From positions 62,001 to 126,000 of the forward strand of contig NOWV01000023.1 of the NCBI GenBank assembly GCA_003344405.1: 64,000 nucleotides of DNA. Reading direction: 5' to 3'. This DNA is from Trichoplax sp. H2 (lineage: Eukaryota; Placozoa; Uniplacotomia; Trichoplacea). Under the pieces are notes generated by a model. The model had not been told where the DNA came from, ran no database searches, and saw only the letters and a program-made list of their open reading frames with translations. Position numbers and translations under genes: made by a program. Shown here one piece after another: positions 37,807-52,501 of the stretch. The number at the start of each line of letters is the position of its first letter. The stretch's first letter is position 1.

Positions 37807-40800
37807 ATGTTACGCGCTTCGTCTTACCTTCAACCCATTCATCGATTAGCGCCGACAAGAGTATGGACAAGGCAGTCATCAAAGTATAGTAAAGTCATCG
37901 CCATTCGACGAGAAGATTATCTAACATGGGAAAGAAGAGCACCTCTTGGGCCAAAGCAAGTCAATTTATTAGTGGAAGAATTTGGCTATAAAGTCATCGT
38001 TCAACCATCGGCTAAGCGTGCTTTCACGGGATCGGAGTATGAAGAATGCGGAGCCATTTTACAAGAAGATATTTCCCAAGCATCATTAGTTGTTGGTGTT
38101 AAACAAGTACCCATCGATAAACTTCTCCCTAATAAAACTTATTGCTTCTTCTCTCATACCATTAAAGCTCAAGCAGACAATATGCCGCTGTTAGACGCTA
38201 TCCTCGAAAAGGTAAATTCCATTACTATCGATCAGTCCTACATGATAGGCATACAAACTGTGAACAATCAGCAAACGCTTTAATTGTCCATCAGGCACAA
38301 ACAAATACGTTCAGTACGGTACTTGCCAGCTTATTTGAACTTGGCCATTTTCCAATCTGCTACAAAAGTAAATGTCGATCCAATCAAGGCCAATCAGTCT
38401 AACAGTCATGTCATTGCTCCTAAATCTGCCTACTGTACCACAATCGATTGCCATAAACTCTATATTGTATCCTCGTCTCATGACCAAACTCTCACAAGCT
38501 CATGATGAACATTGACATAGTATCGGCAATGCCGACGCCTCCTTTTTCATTGCATGAAAACATCACAGTACATTCTTTCCCTTAGGTTAGGCATGACTTT
38601 CAACTCAATAGCCAATGTTTAGCGAGTACACTATCAATTTTAAAATGCTTTATTGCTTCAAAGAATCAAGGATAAACGATCTATTGTCAATTTTCCCCCT
38701 AAACGTGTATTTATTGAATGATTTCTCCACATTTACTTTACTTTATCATTGGTCTATGAAATGAATCGCATTCCACTGATGCCATGTGCTGAACATGGAT
38801 ACGCTGACATAGGCTATACTATCATCATTCCCGAGACGTATTCATTCAGCATATTGTCGCTCTTGCCGAAGAATATCGTAATCGCATATTGTTATATTCA
38901 TGATGGGTTATGCTGCAACAGGCTTCCATGTTGTGGTCATTGAATACTAAACTAGCTAAAATACTATTGAATTCATAACTACAGGATTTAATTAATATAC
39001 ACTCAACTGCATTATCTTAATAGCGTTTATGGTTAGTCCTACTAACGAGATATCGCTTTTCAAATTTTTCTCCTAACGATCTTAACAACGCAATAGCCAA
39101 TAACGGTTGCTTTGATTGATAACAATTAATTATAGTTTAGTAATTTGTCTGCAAGAAAATATTCTATTCAGTTGCTATGGCCACATTTTGGCCATTTATA
39201 GTTCAGCTAATACACAAATCAATCTGACGATGATGTCAAAAACTACTGCATCATATTTGCAATGGATTAATATAATTATTAGACGAGTATACACGTCGTA
39301 GTATACATTAATAATAATTATTATTGTTCTTGAGTAAATGCTAAAGTGCTGGTGTCATGAACTTGCATCATTGAATGGTGGTCAAATGAATAGAATCGTC
39401 AGAGAAAGCCGCTTTAATTCTTTACTCTTGAAATGACCAACTACTGAGCTCTGACTAGCTAATCTATGACGGCTATAAAATCAAGCAATTGGTATTCATT
39501 TCTTTCCACAACACATCGCCCGTTGCCAACTACACAGGTTGAAATGGATATTTCCTGCTGTGCGGTAACTGCCTTTTACAGTTATGACGATGCATTCATG
39601 ATCGTCGATGGGGGATACGACTTCATTGTACTTGACATCAAGCTTTGGTTATACACCGCAGCTTAGAACATGAAATTACTCTTAAACAGATCTGTTTTTA
39701 CCTAAGCATCCATTTTATATATTACCAACAATACTAATGTGCATAACTGTCAATACCATATACTTAAAACCTGACTACCGAATGATGTATCGCCATCATA
39801 GTTTTTATATTCATCTTTGTAAATTTTTCGCATCTGATCCGATTTCTCATATATTTAAATCGGAATCATATTGCTCAAAATGTTAAATATCGATCCTGGA
39901 ATCGTTCAGGTTACTTTTCTCTAACTGTCATTGCGATTATGTTATATCCATTAGCTACGAATATTTCTTAACCAAACATCCGAATAATGATCTATAACAA
40001 TTTGTAAGCATACTTAGATTAATCAACTAATGCTCCAAATTTTCCTCTTAATTATAGAAAATTAAACTAATAGATTATGAAAGATTGGTTGATTCTTCTG
40101 GTAAACGTTTAGTAGCATTCGGACAATTCGCCGGAATAGCAGGTAAATCTCAATGAGAAATAAAGGACTTAATAGATATACATGCATTGTAATTTAATGT
40201 ATACTACATTGACTTATTGCGAATACAACATGTTATATTTATGCAGAGCATTTTCTGTAGTATTCGCTATACCATTTCATCGATACTGTATATCGTAATA
40301 AAATCAATTTAGAGTTATGACTATGCTCTTGTTGTTATAATTTTAGGAATGATTAATATTCTGCATGGAATGGGTGTAAGATTATTGAATCTTGGTTTCC
40401 ATACGCCATTTATGGTAAAAAATAAATAAACTTACGCATCGAATAGTTTACTAGCAAATAGTATCGGTTACAAATTATCAATAACGATGTATGAGTTACA
40501 AGCATACAGTATCACGGTATAATATCATAATATATTAATGATGTATATGATTACATGTGTAAAAAAAGAAAGTAGCGCTTCAAAGTTTAAATTGAGGTAA
40601 TACCACTAGACAAAGGAATTTTTATTTTCATTTTAAGTATGTTCTTGAGCAGTAATATATCGTTTGATCTATTGCTTCAAATAGCAAGGCCATTTTCCTG
40701 TGCTACTAGTCTAGAGTGCTTTGAAATTATAGAGCTAGAAATAACTTTAATGATATTATGCTAGCGTAGGTACTGATACATTTTTACAATCCTGGTAAGG

Positions 40801-43800
40801 CTCTTCGAACTAACGGTAGAAATAATTATGATTTTTATAGCTCTCTAATGATCACTTCTTTACTATAAAATTAGTACATTTGTAGTACGCACCATTATGC
40901 AAGCACTACATCCGCCAAAGTTGACATCGCCGAAGCTGGTAGTCGTATTAGACTAGGTCAAATGCCAACTGCTTTAGGTCCACTAACATTTGTATTCACG
41001 GGAACAGGAAATGTATTCCAGGTGAGAATTGAATCTATAGAGCTTCTTAATAAGATTTACTTTCTATTTAATTTATAATATGAGATAAAGGGTATGTATT
41101 TCTAGTGATTAATGTAGCCTTAAAATAATCGACTTTAACTTAATCCGTCATTAATTAATTAATGTGATTATTTCAATGTTGTGATAGGGTGCAAAGGAGA
41201 TATTCCAGCAGCTTCCACACGAATTTGTATCCCCGAATGACCTAAAAGAAGTGACGGAACATGGCGGTAAGTAGTCCTGAGAGAAGAAAATTCATTGGGT
41301 CTTTTCGTTATATTTCGTGTTTACTCCATCTAGATACACGCAAAGTGTACGGAACTATTGTTACAGCTGAAGATCATATTGAAAGCTTAGACGGCAGCAA
41401 GTTTGATAAGGGTCACTTTAGGAAATTTCCAGAACAATATCGATCTAATTTTGCTGATAAGGTTCATTGCAATATTGTAAAACTATAACACTGTATTACG
41501 GAAAAATTATATCAATCTTTTTCGTTAGATTGCTCCTTACATGTCGGTATTAATTAATGGCTTATACTGGGGCGTTGGTGATCCTCGACTCCTCACTTGC
41601 AAAGATGCTAGAAATTTAATGAAAATAAAGCCAACTGCTACAAAAGGACTTTCGGATAAACTCTTACCACATCGACTTCTTGCTATTTCTGATATATCAG
41701 CTGATCCGCAGGTAAGTGTTATGGTACTAACGAAAGAGAAATCATTCATTTTTAATTCCATCATACTAATACTGGGATTTCGTTTGAACTAGGGCTCGAT
41801 CGAGTTCCTATACAATGTAACAAATATTGGAGATCCTTTTGAAGTATATGATCCTGTTAGCGATGCTGCAACGAGAGGGTAATAATCTTTGCTGGATTTA
41901 GTATAGCTAGTTTTTGTACTAGTTGCTAGTATTACAGTATACAGTATATTAAAGCGTACTTATGCTTTACTTTGAACCTCCTAACAATATCTCATTCTAG
42001 CTCACTAATAGCATATGCGTAATTATTTATTTTAACAGTGTTTCCGGGGATGGAATACTTATAACTTCAATTGATAACCTACCCACTCAGTTACCACGAG
42101 AAGCAACGGACTTTTTTGGAAATCTGCTATTGCCACACCTGATAGAAATGGTAAAAAATTTTAATTTTTGTACATTTGAATGTGAATACCCCAAAAAGTG
42201 TATAATATATTGAAGTTGTTTCCTAACTTGTTGTTAGATAATTTCTTTCTTTTGTATTTATTTAAATCGCCCCTTGTATATCAAATAGGCAAAGGCAGAA
42301 GCCTCGGTTCCATTTAAAGATATCACTAAAGTATCGGAGGAAGTCATGAATGTATGTTGATGAACCTTTGCTATTTCATTAGCAGATCTCTTTCGCGACT
42401 GTCTTATCTATTATATGAGGCTTGTTACAATTATGCTACTTCGGAGCTGCGTTATTGTTAAACTAATTATCAGCTTTAAATTGTATTTAAGTATATATGC
42501 CTAGATATGCTAACTTTTTTCGTATCTTATATACTGTATATATACATAATTCGTGTAGGCTACTATTGCTAGCAACGGTGAGTTAACGCCAAAGTTCGAG
42601 TATATTCGACATTTAAGAAATGAAAGGTAATTAATATCGATAAGTGTAGAATAAAATTAGCAAAATTGAATTTTCGGATATCATTATGATTCAATAATGA
42701 GTTTGCTTTATGGTAGGTTACATGTTAGTTCTCCAAGGAAGAAGAACGTTTTACTTCTTGGATCCGGTTTTGTTGCTAGACCTGTCGTTGAATACCTGAC
42801 ACGAGATCCTGATATCTCTATTACCATTGGTTAGTGCATAGTGATTAATCATCGTTTCAAATTAAAATTATTTTGTAAGAGATGCCAGATTATTGAATAA
42901 GAAGTAGTATATGCGAAGTAGTTCCTACACTATCATTGCAATTGATTACTTTTTCTTATATTGGATATTTTGCTCTCTTAGCAAGTGCCAGCATTGGCGA
43001 TGCTAATGATATAGCAAAAACCTATCGAAACACTGCTGCCATGCTTTTTAGGCTCGGAGAGGAAAAGGCTTTAGATCAATTGAAAGCGTTGATCAGTCGT
43101 CATGATTTGACCGTGAGGTGTGGTTAACATATTCTATAATATCACTTTTTCTTTTGCAAATGTTGTGAACTACTTCAATTTATTTATAGTTTACTACCGT
43201 ATACGTACCACCCTCAAGTAGCTAAGTTCTGCCTGGCTTGTGATAAGCATATGGTAACGGCAAGTTACGTATCACCGGCAATGAAAGAACTTCATCAGAG
43301 GTAGAATTCGGTCTCTCTGTATTTCAGATCATGTATAATATTCTGGCTAGGATTTTGTGTAATAAATCTCATCTACTGAAAATACGCCGCTTTTTTTTAT
43401 AGTGCACTGGATAAAAATTTGGTGTTTTTAAATGAAATGGGATTAGATCCAGGTATTGACCACATGTTGGCCGCAAAATGTTTTGATGAAGTACGAGCGA
43501 AAGGAGGAAAGGTATGTAAATATGTAAAATTGGCATAAAGTAAAAAGAAGATTTTTTCGATGTCTAACAATTGTTTGCATTCACCTGTGGTAAATACCTA
43601 AGAAAGCTGATCAATAGGTGATTTAAATCTATATTTTTTGATGTCTTTAAATAGATCTCGTCGTACGTGTCGTATTGTGGTGGTCTACCTGCTCCTGAAT
43701 TATCTGACAATCCTTTAAGATATAAATTCAGGTTGTGTACTTACGAAATTGTTTTGTATTCATTATTATTTATGGTATAGTTTTCAAAAAGACGTTTCGG

Positions 43801-45305
43801 TAACCTAATTTATCTTGTATAACAGTTGGAGCCCGCGTGGAGCTCTGCTCGCTATTTTAAATGGTGCCAGATATCGAACAAATGGAGAAGTATGACAACT
43901 TTGTTAATGATTAAAGTCTATATTCTTTTTACATTATATAACGCTAAGATGAAAATTCTTCTAATGATTTAAGTTATTTAGCTCAAAATTAAACGACTAG
44001 CCTTATATTTATGCAATATTTCAATCAACAGATTAAGGAGATCCATCCTGGTGGTTCACTATTGGCTTACACAAAAGATGTTGATTATTATCCTGGTCTC
44101 AATTTAGAAGGTTATCCTAATCGTGACAGTATGATGTATGCTGACCTTTACGACATAACTTCCGCTCACACCGTGGAAAGAGGAACTATAAGATACAAGG
44201 CAAGATAATATTATGAACTGGCAATATTTCAGTCCGGTTCTCTTACTAAATTACTTCTAAAAAACGGTTTGAATAAGCTTCATGACCTTTTTAATAATAG
44301 GGTTTTAGTGAAGTTGCAACTGCCTTGCTGAAGATCGGCGTAATTAATGGAGAACCTAATCCAATATTAATGAGGAATGCCCCAGATATTCAATGGGTAT
44401 GTTAAGCTAAAAGTTGAAGTAATACATGCTAACATTTGAATATAATAATTGAAGCAATCAATTCTTTTTATCCCTTTTCTAGCATCAACTGACTGCAAAT
44501 TTGCTTGGCTTAGAAGCCAATATTTCTATTGACGACTTAAAATCTGAAGTCTTAAAAAGGGTTTCTGGAAACGAGAATAAACTGAAAGCTATTATCGAGT
44601 AAATACTTTATGTCACGATTGAGCTTACTGAATACATAATTAGATAACTAACTATGAATTGATTAACTTGGTTTAGTCTTGGTTTACTGTCTGATCAACC
44701 AGTAGCAAAAGAGGGAACCACTATTGATGCGCTATCTGCTTTACTGAGCAAATCGTTAACACTACGTAATAAGATTTTTGGCTGTTAGTTTTAACTTTTG
44801 CAATAGATGGATGGATATTTCTGATATATATCCTATTTCATTCGATAGAGAAAGGAGAAAGTGATTTTGTAATCATGCGACACGAAATTGGTGTTGATTG
44901 GCCTAATGGCAAAAAGGTATTAGCTTTTATCTTCAAATTTTGAATCACCTTTAACTCGTGAGTTTATGGCTATATCTGATCAATACGCATAGGAAACGCG
45001 CCATATAACATTGGCTTCCTATGGTAGTCCGGACAGCCATTCCGCTATGGCTTGGACAGTCGGTATTCCGTCGGCTATCGCAGCACGTCAAATTTTAAGA
45101 GGTATAATTTATTTAACTGTTGTACTTTGCAAGACAGAAGTATGACAATTGCTAAACTAATATTCGTACAATTGATTATTTTTCTTTAGGAGAAATCACC
45201 AGAACTGGAGTTATGGTACCTATTAGTAGTGATATTTACGAACCTATGCTAGGCCTACTAGAGAAAGAAAATATCCGTGAAAGTAATCACGTTACATATC
45301 ACTAA
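37807..45305 (+). CDS. AASS: Bifunctional alpha-aminoadipic semialdehyde synthase (LKR/SDH), mitochondrial
   Basis: First two steps of lysine degradation by the saccharopine route: lysine-ketoglutarate reductase then saccharopine dehydrogenase in one chain. There are 24 coding exons, from 37807-38211, 40058-40142, 40347-40414, 40875-41021, 41188-41266, 41334-41461, 41529-41711 and so on to 45190-45305; phases agree throughout. The N-terminus is basic and Ser/Arg-rich, as in a mitochondrial presequence. LKR landmarks are [33 protein letters not shown] and [19 protein letters not shown] landmarks are [17 protein letters not shown] (NAD-binding), [55 protein letters not shown] and [14 protein letters not shown]. 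The intron after 44199 starts GC. Intron 1 is 1.85 kb, without a recognised element. Confidence 0.97.
38212..40057 (+). other. AASS intron 1 (1.85 kb)
   Basis: Donor gtaaat and acceptor ttatag join exons coding ...LDAILEK and [12 protein letters not shown], which are adjacent in AASS proteins. Open frames inside have no family resemblance. Nothing else was seen. Confidence 0.8.
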
Positions 45306-46687
45306 AGCGAACGATTTGCTGATTCTCTTTAAGGGATGCTATGCAATAAAATTTTTATCATATATCGTTCAAATTTTACTGAGCACTTTCATCATTCATG
45401 TTATGATGAAGAACATTACTCACGCTATAAGCTATTTTGCAAAATCGTACTAATAAAATCGTTCTGTTGAATGACTAATGCAAGGTAGAAAAAACGTGTG
45501 AAGTATCGATTATTCTTGCCGAAATTTTCGCTATACGAGTCGTAAAATGCAGGACACTTGCACGGTTGACGATGTTAGATTGACTAGCTTTGTAGTAGAT
45601 AAATTTGATTGAGTAATGCAGTGGACTGCGAATATACGTATTAGAGCGAGCTTGATTTATGGCACTTTGTAAATATGAATTTTGCAACATTTAAAATACT
45701 TCTTATTTTTCAATGGAGTACTACAAGTGGACTTTGAAAACCATAATGCATACCGTACCATGATCATGATAGCTCCATATGGTAATGTATAGTAAATTGT
45801 AAGAAAATTTATATAGTAGTCAATGCCTTAGAAAGAACTCATAGATATATTAATAGATTTGCGATTACTTCCTTTTCAAATCACTGATATTTATATAAAT
45901 GCCCAGTTACATTTAGCAGAGCTGATTTGCGTAGTGCTCACAGATATGCTCATGCTGTATATCCTCGAGTATTTCCCAATCAAAGGTGATGATGTGATTG
46001 TCCACTACTAGTGCATCGTCATCATGCATGCTAAATACAGTACTCGTGTATGTTTATGTCATAATCAATCCCTGAAGTTGCCCATGCCCGGATAAATGTT
46101 TAAATCATGGATTTCCAGATTTGGAAGAAATGTAGAAGTCTGTGGTTTAAATCTTACAAATTTACTTGCGCTATACAGTATACTGTACAATATATTCATA
46201 TCATCCTATGCAATGGAAAGCCGAATTGAATGATATCAATGCGTAGCATTAATTTGTAAGAAGTAGCTATTATACAGTAATTCCACACTGATATCCACAT
46301 TTAATTTGGCTGGCAGTAAGTGTTGCTGCAGCCAAAAAAACTATCTGTAGAGGACCGATCTCATCAATTTCATTTATTGGATTACTCATACGTATATATC
46401 GGAAACATCTCGACCTCTAGACTTGCAGCTAGAGGTCGAGATGTTTTGGTCTTTGCAGCGGTCACGTACTGTACTGTAGATCATCAGAGTACAGTACTGT
46501 ACACTGTAAGTTTAATTTTTCACTGTAAAATACACCGTACAGTGTACAGTGTACAATACTGAGTGTGATCACCGTAAACTGCATACTGTACACTGTACTG
46601 TACTGTACCGTACCGGAACAGACCGAATAGCGTTGAATCAGTTCAGAGTAGCGTGGAACGTCAGACTGTTGTGTAGTGGAAAACGAA
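45306..46687. promoter_or_regulatory. AASS-PPP1R2 spacer with GTAC island next to PPP1R2
   Basis: The first 850 bp is featureless. From 46170 to 46615 GTAC words accumulate (TATACTGTACAAT near 46183, then GTACTGTACACTG and CACTGTACTGTACTG), the last ending about 75 bp before the PPP1R2 start codon. A perfect hairpin lies at 46403-46446. Confidence 0.55.
46403..46446. repeat. Perfect 18-bp hairpin upstream of PPP1R2
   Basis: AAACATCTCGACCTCTAG (46403-46420) and its exact reverse complement (46429-46446) are separated by an 8-nt loop. It sits at the edge of a GTAC island, 240 bp before the PPP1R2 start codon. Confidence 0.9.
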
Positions 46688-49600
46688 ATGGCCGACTCTG
46701 ATTCTGCCTGCGGTAAGGCTAAGGAAATGAATAGTCCTTCTCCGAAAATGCCCAGAAGTATACTTAAACACGATCATGGAGAACCACACAGGTAATCTAT
46801 TGAGTAATCACTAATCCAAAAGATTATCTTAGATCAGAGATGTTTTGACTCGTTGAATGAGGATTCCATTCATGGAGTATTTTATCTCTGATTGAATTAG
46901 ATATAATGCAAGTCATTTCTAATGATTATAATTGTCCAAGTACAGTTCTTAAATTGGGCTTCTCTTGTTAAGGAAGCAATTAAAATATTGTATACCATGT
47001 ATAGTTTGCAGCGCAGTACATTAGAATGGTAATCATACAGAAATCGACAGTAGAATGTTAGGTATCTAAAAGGGACAAATGTTGTAACAGAAAGGGTTTT
47101 CCCATTCGATCATTTTAAAAGATGGGAACCGGATCGATGCCACACTTATCATGATGATAGTCAATACTCTACATGTTCTGCGAGTGACTATGATTTTACT
47201 AGAATATATCTTTAACTAATTTTTAAACATTTTAATTGATAGCAGAAAGAAACTAAGGTAAACAGAAGATAATTTTCATATTAAAATTACATTACGCGTA
47301 TTTTTTTTCCTATCATGGAAAACAACGTTTCACTACTCTCACATACGCGTACACACACCGTAAATCTGTCTTCTCATTCGCATCGTAAAGGCGTCCGATA
47401 TGCTCTATAAGAATAAATAAATACCGGTATGCTTTGAAAGAAGTTTCATTGAGACCATTCACTGCAGACTAAAAACTATTTCAAATGTGTAAAACTTTTC
47501 TCGTTCTTATAAATAACATGTTTTTAGACCTACTTAAGAATTAAGGGATCAATATACAAATACGCATATGCCTGCTACAATTCCGTGCGTCTAAAAGTTC
47601 ATAAAGTTAAGGTTTTATGCCACTAAAATCCAATGTACCTCTTATGTAACTACATCAGTCAGTATTGTTGTGTTGCATAATAGTTTTGTAGCAAAATATA
47701 ATTCTATGGTATAAGCGATAGTACAGTGCACGGTATAGTAGATGAGTATTCGGCTAGATTCTAAATTCTAAAATCATAACGGCACGATCTGCTGGTCGCA
47801 AAACATCTTGCTCATCATTATTATACATTTTTCGGATCAAACCCACTTCATGGACTATTTCTTTAGCAATCCAGTTTTATTCTTCAATTTCGTTTTCAAC
47901 GACTTTCTGAAGAATTTTAATTTTATTGTTCCACTTACTAAAAGTTTGCTAAATGCGTCCAGTAAAAATTGACGTCTACATAGTAAAACTCTAATTCTCG
48001 ATATCGACTACAAAAAAATAAAAAAAAACATTTGAATGATTGCTTTATATAAGTACTAATTAATAATTATATCCTTGTTATTATCTAATGTTATCATGTC
48101 TTTAAATAAAATACTGTACTAATAGCATTGTAGTGAAATATGTAGTACCTTGTATTCGTAGACGAACACGGAGTTAAGCGGAATCTTACTGTATCTACTC
48201 AAGACTCTTTAAACTCTACTCGTATGCTGTTAACATTTATTTCCGAGACATTTGAGTGCTCCGATAATATGGAAATTGAGCTTTATCCAATTATAGCCTG
48301 CACAGTACATACTGTAGTAGTTTAATTATTATACTATCATCTGTGCGTACATGGTATTACTCTACTTATCTTATTAAGTGCATACAAAGTTAACGTATGA
48401 TATACTAGCATACGTATAGTGATGGCAATTTATTCAATGATGAAAAATACTGATCATAATAAGTATTTCATCTGTCAGATGACTGATTAGGCCACTTATT
48501 TTAATATAAAGTAGTATTGTTATAATTTACCCTTGACGATGAAGATAGTGAATTTTTGAGAGTGAGCATTTTAGTTTTGACAATTTATTATCGTTTAACA
48601 TGTTATTGCTCAAGTCTTTAGACAAAGCGTTCTACATTTTTTATTGTCAATGAATGCAGGACGATCATTGATGTAAACGTCATAATAATAATAACAGATG
48701 ATTCCTGTAGAAAAAATAATATCAGACTAGATAGAGAATGATAATTCTCATTAAAGTACAGTAGAAATTCACTTCACTGTAATTAAAAATTGACGTTAAA
48801 TAATTAATGAATATACTGGTGCAGAGAAGGTATGTTGTTTTGTTATGATGTGAAATACTTTAAGAAGATTGATTATCTTGACTCTATCAATTATACAGGG
48901 CGCTCATCGTCTTATTTCATGCATAATTTTTAAAATTTTGATCGGATTTCTTGAATTCATCATATAAATTAAAATTGTGGGTGGATGGGGTATACACTAA
49001 TTTCTTCATTGAAAATATTACTGTACTATTGCAGCTGTAAAAGAGATATTATATTAATTACGCTTTACGAATTTCTCACAGCACGTTTGATGCTATTGTT
49101 TAAAATAGTAGTTGTTATTTTGGAAATGGACCATATCCTCAGAAAGGTATTGACAGTAATGATCAACAACGGTAATATGTGGTCTTATTCACATGCACTT
49201 TTAACCTACTGAATTGTAGTTGATATTAACCGTGTATGCAAGATGGTGCCTTTCCGATTTAAATGATATACTGTATATATAATTAATAGGCTAGAACTTC
49301 AAAATTAGTAACTTGACTCGCCTTGTTCAATTGCGTTAAACAAGAATTACGGTTAGAAATGAAACTTTAATAAGCCTCGCAAAGTTTTATATATCGTTGC
49401 AAATATCAATATTGCAATAGCAGCACCTATACATACGTATTTCATCATACCATGATCAGATATTTAATTTTGAGAAAGTTTGTGCTTTTTCGTTAATGTT
49501 GTACACAATGCTTTGCAGTGCTATTGTAGTACTTGCAACGAATAGTATTATTGTTCTATTATCTGATGAGAATTGACGACAATCTTTCGTTTTCAGACTT

Positions 49601-51572
49601 CATCTTGTTATTACCACATTGTAGACATTAAATCTGCAATATTTTCGGTAGATTTTTAGCATCACCGTTACATATATTCCTATTGCTTACGGTCATTTTC
49701 GAGACGGGTTGCTACATTGTGTTTCTATACAATTTTTACGATCGTTGTTCAATATTTTCGATTATAGAGGTGATTCAGGAATATGAATAGTATTTACTGC
49801 AACATGGAGTTGTATAAATTTTTAAATTTTTGATTACGATAGATAGAGCCACTGATTCATGTAGTGGTATTGAGTAGTTTCTAAACATTAACTTGTACTT
49901 AAGGCTTAATCTTAGATCAAATATTGATGAATGTCAAGTCTTTATTATTTATTCCGTTGTGTAGTCAATGTAATATTGTTGACCATTTATCCAGAAATTT
50001 GTGATTTGCATAAGAGATATGAGCGACATGCCTTGCCGATTGACTGTACTCACACATTAATCCAATGTATTCTATGTAAATGAAGCTCGTGATCTCAGTT
50101 TTGGTAGATTTTAATTTCATCATGATTGATTGAGTTTAATGGAGACCTTTATTTTAGCGAATCTTAACTATCACTTTAAGTGACTAAAGGGTTATACAAT
50201 GCTTCAATGTTGGCAAAGCTTACTTAACCTATATGCACAGTATTATAACACTAGCTATTAAGAACGTACTCAATTTAAGATTAACTATACGTAAATATCC
50301 ATCTTTAATGTGTTTTTCAAAATGAATGTCCAAGATTATATTACTCTTACATCGATTTTCAACTAGCGCTCGCACGCCTAAATTCTTATTAAGCCGGCAT
50401 TCTGAAATCTACTATATAGCTTTAAGTACAATTGCCGTATTTTGTGGCATAACTATGTCGTATGGATCTGTTATTTCTAAATAGCAATTCCTTATACAAT
50501 AGGTGTATTAGTACCGGAATACTCTACCTATAAGATTGATTCAAGACTGCATTCATGTTTGACTGATCATGATACGGAATTGATCATCTTTTTAAGTCAG
50601 TTGCAGTGGTGCTATTAAAATTTTATTATTGAATCCAACCATTCCCTTCAGTCTGACTCGTTACTATTTCATTTGCAAATTCTCTTTTGAGATGCTTTAA
50701 GACACTTTTAGTATACAACTACGGAGTATTGGGAAGTATAATTTCTACATTACACTGTATTTCTGTCATATTACGAGTATCGTTGTTGCCACGATGATAA
50801 CTTTATGCGCCAAAAATTGATGGTACGGTATATTGCTAAGGTATTAACCGTTAATCATTTTTACGTAGCGGTGTTCGTTGGGATGAAATGAATATCTTGA
50901 TGACCTATCATCCAGCAGACAAGGACTATGGTCATATGAAGGTTGATGAACCGAAAACACCATATCGTTATGCAGATGCTGACTCGGAAGGAGAAACTGA
51001 TGTCAAAGGAATGGATCCTGCGACCTTAAGCAGCGAGTAAATTTATTTTAAAATCTACATTGTCATGTTGCTTCTTTTGGGTATAGTCTACTTTCTCTCC
51101 TCTGATCGCCTTACAATGATTAAAATATTGCGGCTTTCTTAGATTACATGGTACTTCTGATGATGCAAGTGGCTCTCGATGGGCTGAATATGACTCAAAC
51201 GATGAGAACCATGATGAACAATTAACACCTGAAGAATTAGGTGGGTTTCAAGTTGTTAGTATCAAGTCGCATATTATTTATATATGGTGTAGTGACCGGT
51301 AACATGATTCTATTTTGTAGAACGAAAACAAGATTTTAAAAAGAAGAGATCGCAACATTATAATGAATATTATAATGTTAAGTTAGCTAGAGAATTGATT
51401 GCAAAGGTAAATAGAACCTCCTTCCATTTTCGACTGGTTTTATATTTATACCTTACAACTGGTACTTACTGTACTACATTCTAATTAACAATGCTGATAT
51501 CATTGTGATAGTTTTGTGAACGTTTGCCTTTGCTTTTAATCTTAGGATCTGGAAGAAGAAGATGATGATTAA
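46688..51572 (+). CDS. PPP1R2: Protein phosphatase 1 regulatory inhibitor 2
   Basis: Inhibitor-2, an intrinsically disordered inhibitor and chaperone of PP1. Exons: 46688-46791, 50869-51036, 51143-51240, 51321-51406, 51546-51572, all in phase. Exon 1 holds the SILK-type PP1 docking motif (RSILKH). Exon 2 holds [19 protein letters not shown] and DEPKTPYRY, with the P-x-T-P site phosphorylated by GSK3 and others in mammals. Exon 3 is acidic and ends TPEEL. Exon 4 has the active-site-covering helix motif [17 protein letters not shown]. Exon 5 codes the acidic end DLEEEDDD. The protein is about 160 aa, a little shorter than human. Intron 1 is about 4.1 kb, the longest in the window. Confidence 0.96.
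46792..50868 (+). other. PPP1R2 intron 1 (4.1 kb)
   Basis: AT-rich with no exon or repeat that I can support. GTAC palindromes are nearly absent, in contrast with the DNA just upstream of exon 1. Confidence 0.6.
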
Positions 51573-52159
51573 CACCATATCGAATCAAATTTATAAAGTA
51601 TTCAATATGATTTTATCAAAGTTTGCACTGAAAACAATTTAATTTTACGACGTCTATTCACTCATTTAACCTCCAACCATTTAAGATAAACTCTTTTCGC
51701 CCCTATTGGAGCTATACCGAAAGTTTTACTAGTCTCGCAGTGGGCGAGGTACAACGTCTCCGTGTTGGGTAATGATTTCCTAAATAGCATTGGGTGTATT
51801 CAACTTTTATTCAACTTATTCATTTAATTAATGTAGATAAAATATCGTCAACATTATTTGTGTACTGTGGTACAGTAGAAAAATATATATATATATATAT
51901 ATACAGTATATATAGGATTTATTTATGAATTTTGGAGATTTCGTCCCTACTGTTAGTCAATAGTAATCATACTGTCTGCTTTATGAGAGAACAATAAATG
52001 ACTAAATGCGTGTGATGAAGAGCAAAGAGCCTCTCGTTATTTTGAAATTAAAGTTATTGCCCAACTGCGAAATGGACTACGTCGTGTACTACCACTGCCA
52101 AGGCTGGCTGCCACCCAAAGCAGAATGAGCGCTAAAATGTACGAGTACTGTACAGTGTA

Positions 52160-52193
52160 ATCTTCTAGATTCTTCTGCAAGAGTCTAGAAGAT
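52160..52193. repeat. 15-bp hairpin beside a GTAC word
   Basis: Arms 52160-52174 and 52179-52193 pair with one mismatch around a 4-nt loop (ATCTTCTAGA...TCTAGAAGAT). ACTGTACAGTGT lies directly before it. Confidence 0.8.
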
Positions 52194-52501
52194 GTAGAAA
52201 AGGATATCACTGTTTTTCTGTTGACTTCAATTACTGTCATCATAGACTTATCAATACGCAAAAGCTTTTGAGTAGCTTTCGTCAATAAAGGCGATTAGAA
52301 CGTATGTATCTTTGTTGTTGTTCTATGGGTGTTTCTAAACAAGAGTAAAAAGACGAAGATCCAGCAGCTTTTCTTGATTTTATTCAATAAAATCAATAAA
52401 ATATGAACAGTGTACGGACCATTGCAGCATTTTGGCCTGCATTGATTGTCGTCAACACACTGTTTCGTATAACAACAGACTACTATACTCGCTATTACTC
52501 C

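Noticed and set aside
38284-39666. Plus-strand frames of 60-73 codons after AASS exon 1
   Set aside because: They lie inside intron 1, show no family similarity and no conserved splice sites.
41537-41764. Minus-strand frame of 75 codons
   Set aside because: Antisense to AASS exon 7, which carries the real coding signal.
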